Assembly: GCF_005239225.2 (NCBI RefSeq)
Contig: NC_133287.1
Span: 3,763,493 to 3,827,492, forward strand
DNA: 64,000 nt
Direction: 5' to 3'
Origin: Populus alba
Taxonomy: Eukaryota > Streptophyta > Magnoliopsida > Malpighiales > Salicaceae
Numbering within the stretch: position 1 is the first letter of the stretch; every line of letters starts with the position of its first letter. The notes beneath the pieces were generated by a model. That model was not told where the DNA came from. It did not search any database and saw nothing but the letters and a program-made list of their open reading frames with translations. This document shows positions 60,125-64,000 of this stretch, piece by piece. A program made the translations under genes and the position numbers.

Positions 60125-61717
60125 GATAGCTTGAAATTCTTTTCACTATGTCTGAAGTATGTATTTCCCTGGCTCTGTAGCATTTTTCCTTGGATTAATT
60201 TGTGTGATAGGCATGGTTTTATTAGCAAGGCAGGTTCTCGTGGCATTATAAATGCCATTAGTGTTGCAAGGTGGGAGTTCTAATTTCTTTTCCTATTTGA
60301 GTGTATATCTTTAGTTTTTCTATTTGAATGTTTGTATCTTTAAAAACTTGCAGTGAGTGCTTTTAATTTTTAAATCTAACAAATATCAACTTCGATCATA
60401 TTTGATCAAATTAATTAAAATTAAAAATTAGAACAACAAAACAACTTAAAAATTTATTTATATTAAAAGAACACCAAAATTTTGTTCTTTTTTTTAAATC
60501 GTAAAATCACGAAGACCATAACCGACTAGATAAGATAATGAAAAAAAAAACAATATAAATAAAAATATAAGGTTTATGGACAACCATATGTCAATCAGAG
60601 CCAGTAGGATCTGCAACACAAAAAATATAGGGTTTATAGATATTGTTGGGAAAAATAATAAATTGAGTTTCGTGGTTTAACTTATTAAAATTATAATTTA
60701 GATTATAGAGTCAACTGAGTTTAATATTTTTTTTTATGAATATATAACCTAAACATACTAAAAAATAATAATAAAAAAAGGATAAAAAGCAACTTATTAA
60801 AGGAATGATAAAAAGCAACTTAAAAAATAAAAAATAAAATAAAAGTGACATTGTGTTTTAAACGCAAGTAATAAAGGGTCTATGAATAGTAAATAATATT
60901 TTACTTGTTATTAAATAATTTCTTTTTATAATTTTTTTTAAAAATAAAAACAATCACGGAACAAAACAAGCTGAAAGTGGTATTGCATTATTTGAATGGA
61001 ACCAATCTTTATGGACAGCGCCCGACTAAAAGAACAAAAATGAAGAGGTAGCACAACGACGAGCTGCTTTGGAGTTTCTCAAGCATGATTTTCTGGCCCG
61101 TTTAGTCTGCGGTCCAAACCATGTTTTCTAGACATATTCATATTTCTACAGGTCCCAAATGGGCTGGCTTTAGTTTTAAAATCCTCTTCTTCGAGTTTAG
61201 CGACCATGAAAGGTACTTCGAGTGGGCTTTTTTTCTTCTTTTTTTTCAATTTTTCTTTTTAATGATGCTGCCTAGGGCTCAAAATTCTTTATGTATCTGC
61301 AATTCAGCTTTTATATTTCAATCGAAACCGATTTTTCTCTTTCGAATGATCCGAAGAAACACTCTCAAAATGAAAAGAACAATATTTTTAATTACTTGAC
61401 TAGGAAGTTGAGAAAGTTGAACTTAGATAACATGAACACACATAAAACAAGTCATTTTATTAGGAGTCGATGATTTTTTATGCATAAGTTAGCACGGCAA
61501 TGAAGTAAAACAGTCTTAAATATTGGGTTTTGTGTATTTACAAGGTTTAAAAAACTTAATTGCTTAGAAATAGATTGCAAAGGAGATAGTAAAGTCGAAG
61601 ATGCCTTATCTGGGGATTCTAGAAAATTTATACAACCTTGAATCTACATGGTTGTGTCCATGCGATGGTCAATATGCTTGTCATTTATAACTCTGAACTA
61701 TTTGCAGACACACGCTC

Positions 61718-61739
61718 ATAATAATAATAATAATAATAA
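61718..61739. repeat. (ATA)n microsatellite
   Basis: About seven ATA units. Confidence 0.85.
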
Positions 61740-62869
61740 ACCCATGTAAAAGCTGCATAAAATTTGAGTTTTGTGGGATGGGTGTTATTGATGACGATAG
61801 ACGTGCTTTTATCTAATGGATGCATGTTTTACCCCATAGTTGGTGGCGAGTGGATCAGATTTGACTCGAGAATAATGTGCTTGGAGATGTTCGATTGACA
61901 TTAGGATATGTTTGACTGGCTCGGGATCCCGAAGAGTATTGTATTCGAGGGTGTTGCTTTGTGAGACTTCGAGGACATCTTAGACCCAATCTAAAGACAA
62001 GTGCTGTTAGCCTGTTATCCTTGGATGCTCGGATGAGCTTCGTCACCCATTGAAGCTACAGTCTTATATCTTTTATGTGCTTTGCCTCATGTTCTGTATC
62101 ATGGAATAGATTTTCAGAAATGCAGATTCTGGGCCATCACTACGTACCTCATCTATTTTTGGAAGTGAAGAATTTAAAATTTAGAAACACAAGACAAGCG
62201 GCAAAACAAAAACTGAAAGGTATTATGGTCCGATCCCCTGTTGCAATCTATGCTTGTCTTTTAATGGGTTATTAAATGCTTGTTGGTACTCAACTGCTTT
62301 CCATGGTTAACAATATTTAACAATAGCAGTATAGTAGGATTGAACAAGACCATTGAGGATTGAAGATGCTCTCGTGGCTGTGGATTAATGATCCCAACTC
62401 CATTAACATCTCAAACATGATCAAGGTAATTCTAAGAGAAAACGAAGAGATGAAAAGAGCAATAGAGCTCTAGCTAGCTACGAGAACATCTTCGAGGGGT
62501 GACTGAAAAGCTCGAAACATGCATGACGAGACCTGTTCAGACTTCGAATGGGATCTCTTGCAAGTTGTACGTGGAGGCACTGAGCTGTGCTGCTATGCAT
62601 TATGTAGATATTAATTTTGCTGGTAAGGAGGACGCTTGTGCACAGGTCCAATCATTTATTAGGTTTTTTTTGTTTTACGTATAACCCTAAGCTGTTATAT
62701 ACTCACCTGTTATTAAACCTCGGCAGAGCAATCCTAAATCAAGCTAACCTATCCCGGCCAAAGTTGGTAAGAAAAAAAATCACCCTAAAACTCTCTCGAA
62801 AGTAACCCAAGCATGCCAAATAATCATTTTAATTCAATGATCTAAACTGTATTATAAGGTTTGAAGATA

Positions 62870-63030
62870 TGATTTGAGATTTGTATAGACCCTTATTATC
62901 TTGTACTTAATATTTATCGAATAAATAAAGATAGTAAGATTCAAACTTGTGACCACTTGGTCATCAAAACTTTAATACCATGTTAAAAAACCTATTTCAA
63001 CCTAATAATTTAAGCTGTTAACTTAACAGA
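62870..63030 (-). mobile_element. tRNA-derived SINE-like element, second family
   Basis: On the minus strand it reads 'aacatggtattaaagttttg' (A-box-like; compare TGGTATCAGAGC of initiator tRNA-Met), 'atgaccaagtggtcacaagt' and 'tttgaatctta' (a worn B box GGTTCGAATC). This order, ACATGGTATCAGAGC...GACCAAGTGGTCACGGGTTCGAATC, is common in plant genomes. It is distinct from the SINE at 39.86 kb. Confidence 0.5.
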
Positions 63031-63733
63031 TCGACCAGCCCTAATGCTTGAGTTTATTTTTCTTCCCTCATATCTAGTTTCGAATGGACATTTACACATC
63101 TCAAGTCAAGTCTGTAGTATTGCTCGATCATTCACATCAAGTTGGCCGGAATCGATATATGGCATCTCCTTTTTAATGATGTTTTGGTTCCAAAAACGAG
63201 CAAATGGCATCGCATTGTATAGCATAAAATTCATGCGGAAGCATCTGGTGGGGAGATATTTGTGGTTTATGTTTCTTACAAAGTGGTTAAAACATCCAAG
63301 TCAAAAAGTTTCGTTTGAATGAATGGGCAAAGCAATGGTTTAATTTAAGCAGTCAAACCAAACTATTTATGCAAGTATCACAGCCACCAAGTTTCTCAGT
63401 GTCTATCCATTTCAAGCCAATAGATTAGTTTGGTTTTACCGGTATATACTTGGTAAGTCGTGTATAATATTTTTTAAAAAATACCTTTTGTTTTAAAAAT
63501 CTATTAATTTATTTTTGACAAAGCAAATCGAAACTATAAAAATAATATTAAAAATATATATTAATTTAATATCTTTTCAAATTTATCAAGTTAAACGCAT
63601 TCAAATACAAAAATATATACCGCCTGGTATGATTATACCTCTGCGAAGACTCTATGGACTGGGTTTATGTAAGAATAAAATACATATTCCCTATATCCTT
63701 CTTGGCCGTAAGATAGAGCTTGAATCAAAAACT

Positions 63734-63736
<3 letters not shown>

Positions 63737-63771
<35 letters not shown>
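63737..63771. repeat. (TA)n microsatellite
   Basis: About 17 perfect TA units. Confidence 0.95.
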
Positions 63772-63775
<4 letters not shown>

Positions 63776-64000
63776 TGCTTGCTTTACAAGGGAGGATAAC
63801 ATCTATTAATGTGTTTGGTAGGAATATTAATTAAGTTGGATTTTTTTATTAAGAGAATTCTTGTGCTTTAAGCTACTTAGCAAGGGCTAACCCTTTTTTT
63901 ATGTAATAATTAATTAGAAATCATTGAGATTAAAACCTAATTCATTAAAAGAAAGTCAAGTCGGATACATAACAAATAATTAATGGGAAAAAAATCTATA

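Larger units (their letters stand above)
60125..64000. other. Tubulin-fragment flank, then gene-free region to the right edge
   Basis: The ~170 bp after the tubulin stop may be its old 3'UTR (ordinary composition, no poly-A tract). Beyond are AT-rich DNA, an (ATA)n run, a SINE-like element near 62.9 kb and a long TA run. Patches at 61000-61420, 61840-62060 and 62380-62650 have milder composition but no gene I recognise. Confidence 0.6.

Overview
The window is nuclear DNA of a flowering plant, a eudicot and most likely a woody species of the poplar/willow family (Salicaceae). The evidence is very AT-rich intergenic DNA, GT-AG introns, plant-only gene families (L-type lectin receptor kinase, DUF506, AGP31-like PAC-domain protein) and a tRNA-derived SINE whose 3' half I recognise as a common Salicaceae repeat. 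The genus is inference; the plant assignment rests on the sequence.

Genes left to right: (1) 297-1254, minus strand, the first two coding exons of an uncharacterised plant type II membrane protein that runs off the left edge; (2) 13085-15184, plus, an intronless L-type lectin receptor-like kinase of the LecRK-VII type; (3) 16172-16242, plus, tRNA-Gly(GCC); (4) 26024-27166, plus, a three-exon DUF506 (PDDEXK-like) protein; (5) 34139-34980, plus, a three-exon bHLH transcription factor of the bHLH162/bHLH36 type; (6) 43054-44772, plus, intronless translation initiation factor eIF3d with telo-box and site II promoter motifs; (7) 54935-56440, plus, a two-exon AGP31-like proline/histidine-rich cell-wall protein with a PAC domain; (8) 59807-60124, plus, a broken C-terminal fragment of a beta-tubulin gene. 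The genes sit 4-12 kb apart and are not functionally linked, as is normal for a plant chromosome.

The roughly 55 kb between genes is transposon-derived and simple-sequence DNA: about twenty copies of short AT-rich MITE-like elements, two larger elements with similar ends (41.34-42.02 and 48.83-49.78 kb), a full-length tRNA-derived SINE plus partial copies, an inverted pair of ~0.7-kb repeats bounding 2.8 kb (28.1-30.85 kb), an eight-copy 33-bp minisatellite that is open in one frame (38.19-38.46 kb), a 300-bp (RRT)n tract and several long AT or GA microsatellites.

I found no operon, CRISPR array or phage. The most unusual items are the 33-bp coding-like minisatellite, the 28-31 kb inverted repeat, the G-box cluster with an exact 20-bp repeat at 150-bp spacing (32.1-32.4 kb), a perfect in-frame duplication in the AGP gene, and a possible 3'UTR intron starting two bases after the eIF3d stop. 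None clearly amounts to a new biological system.
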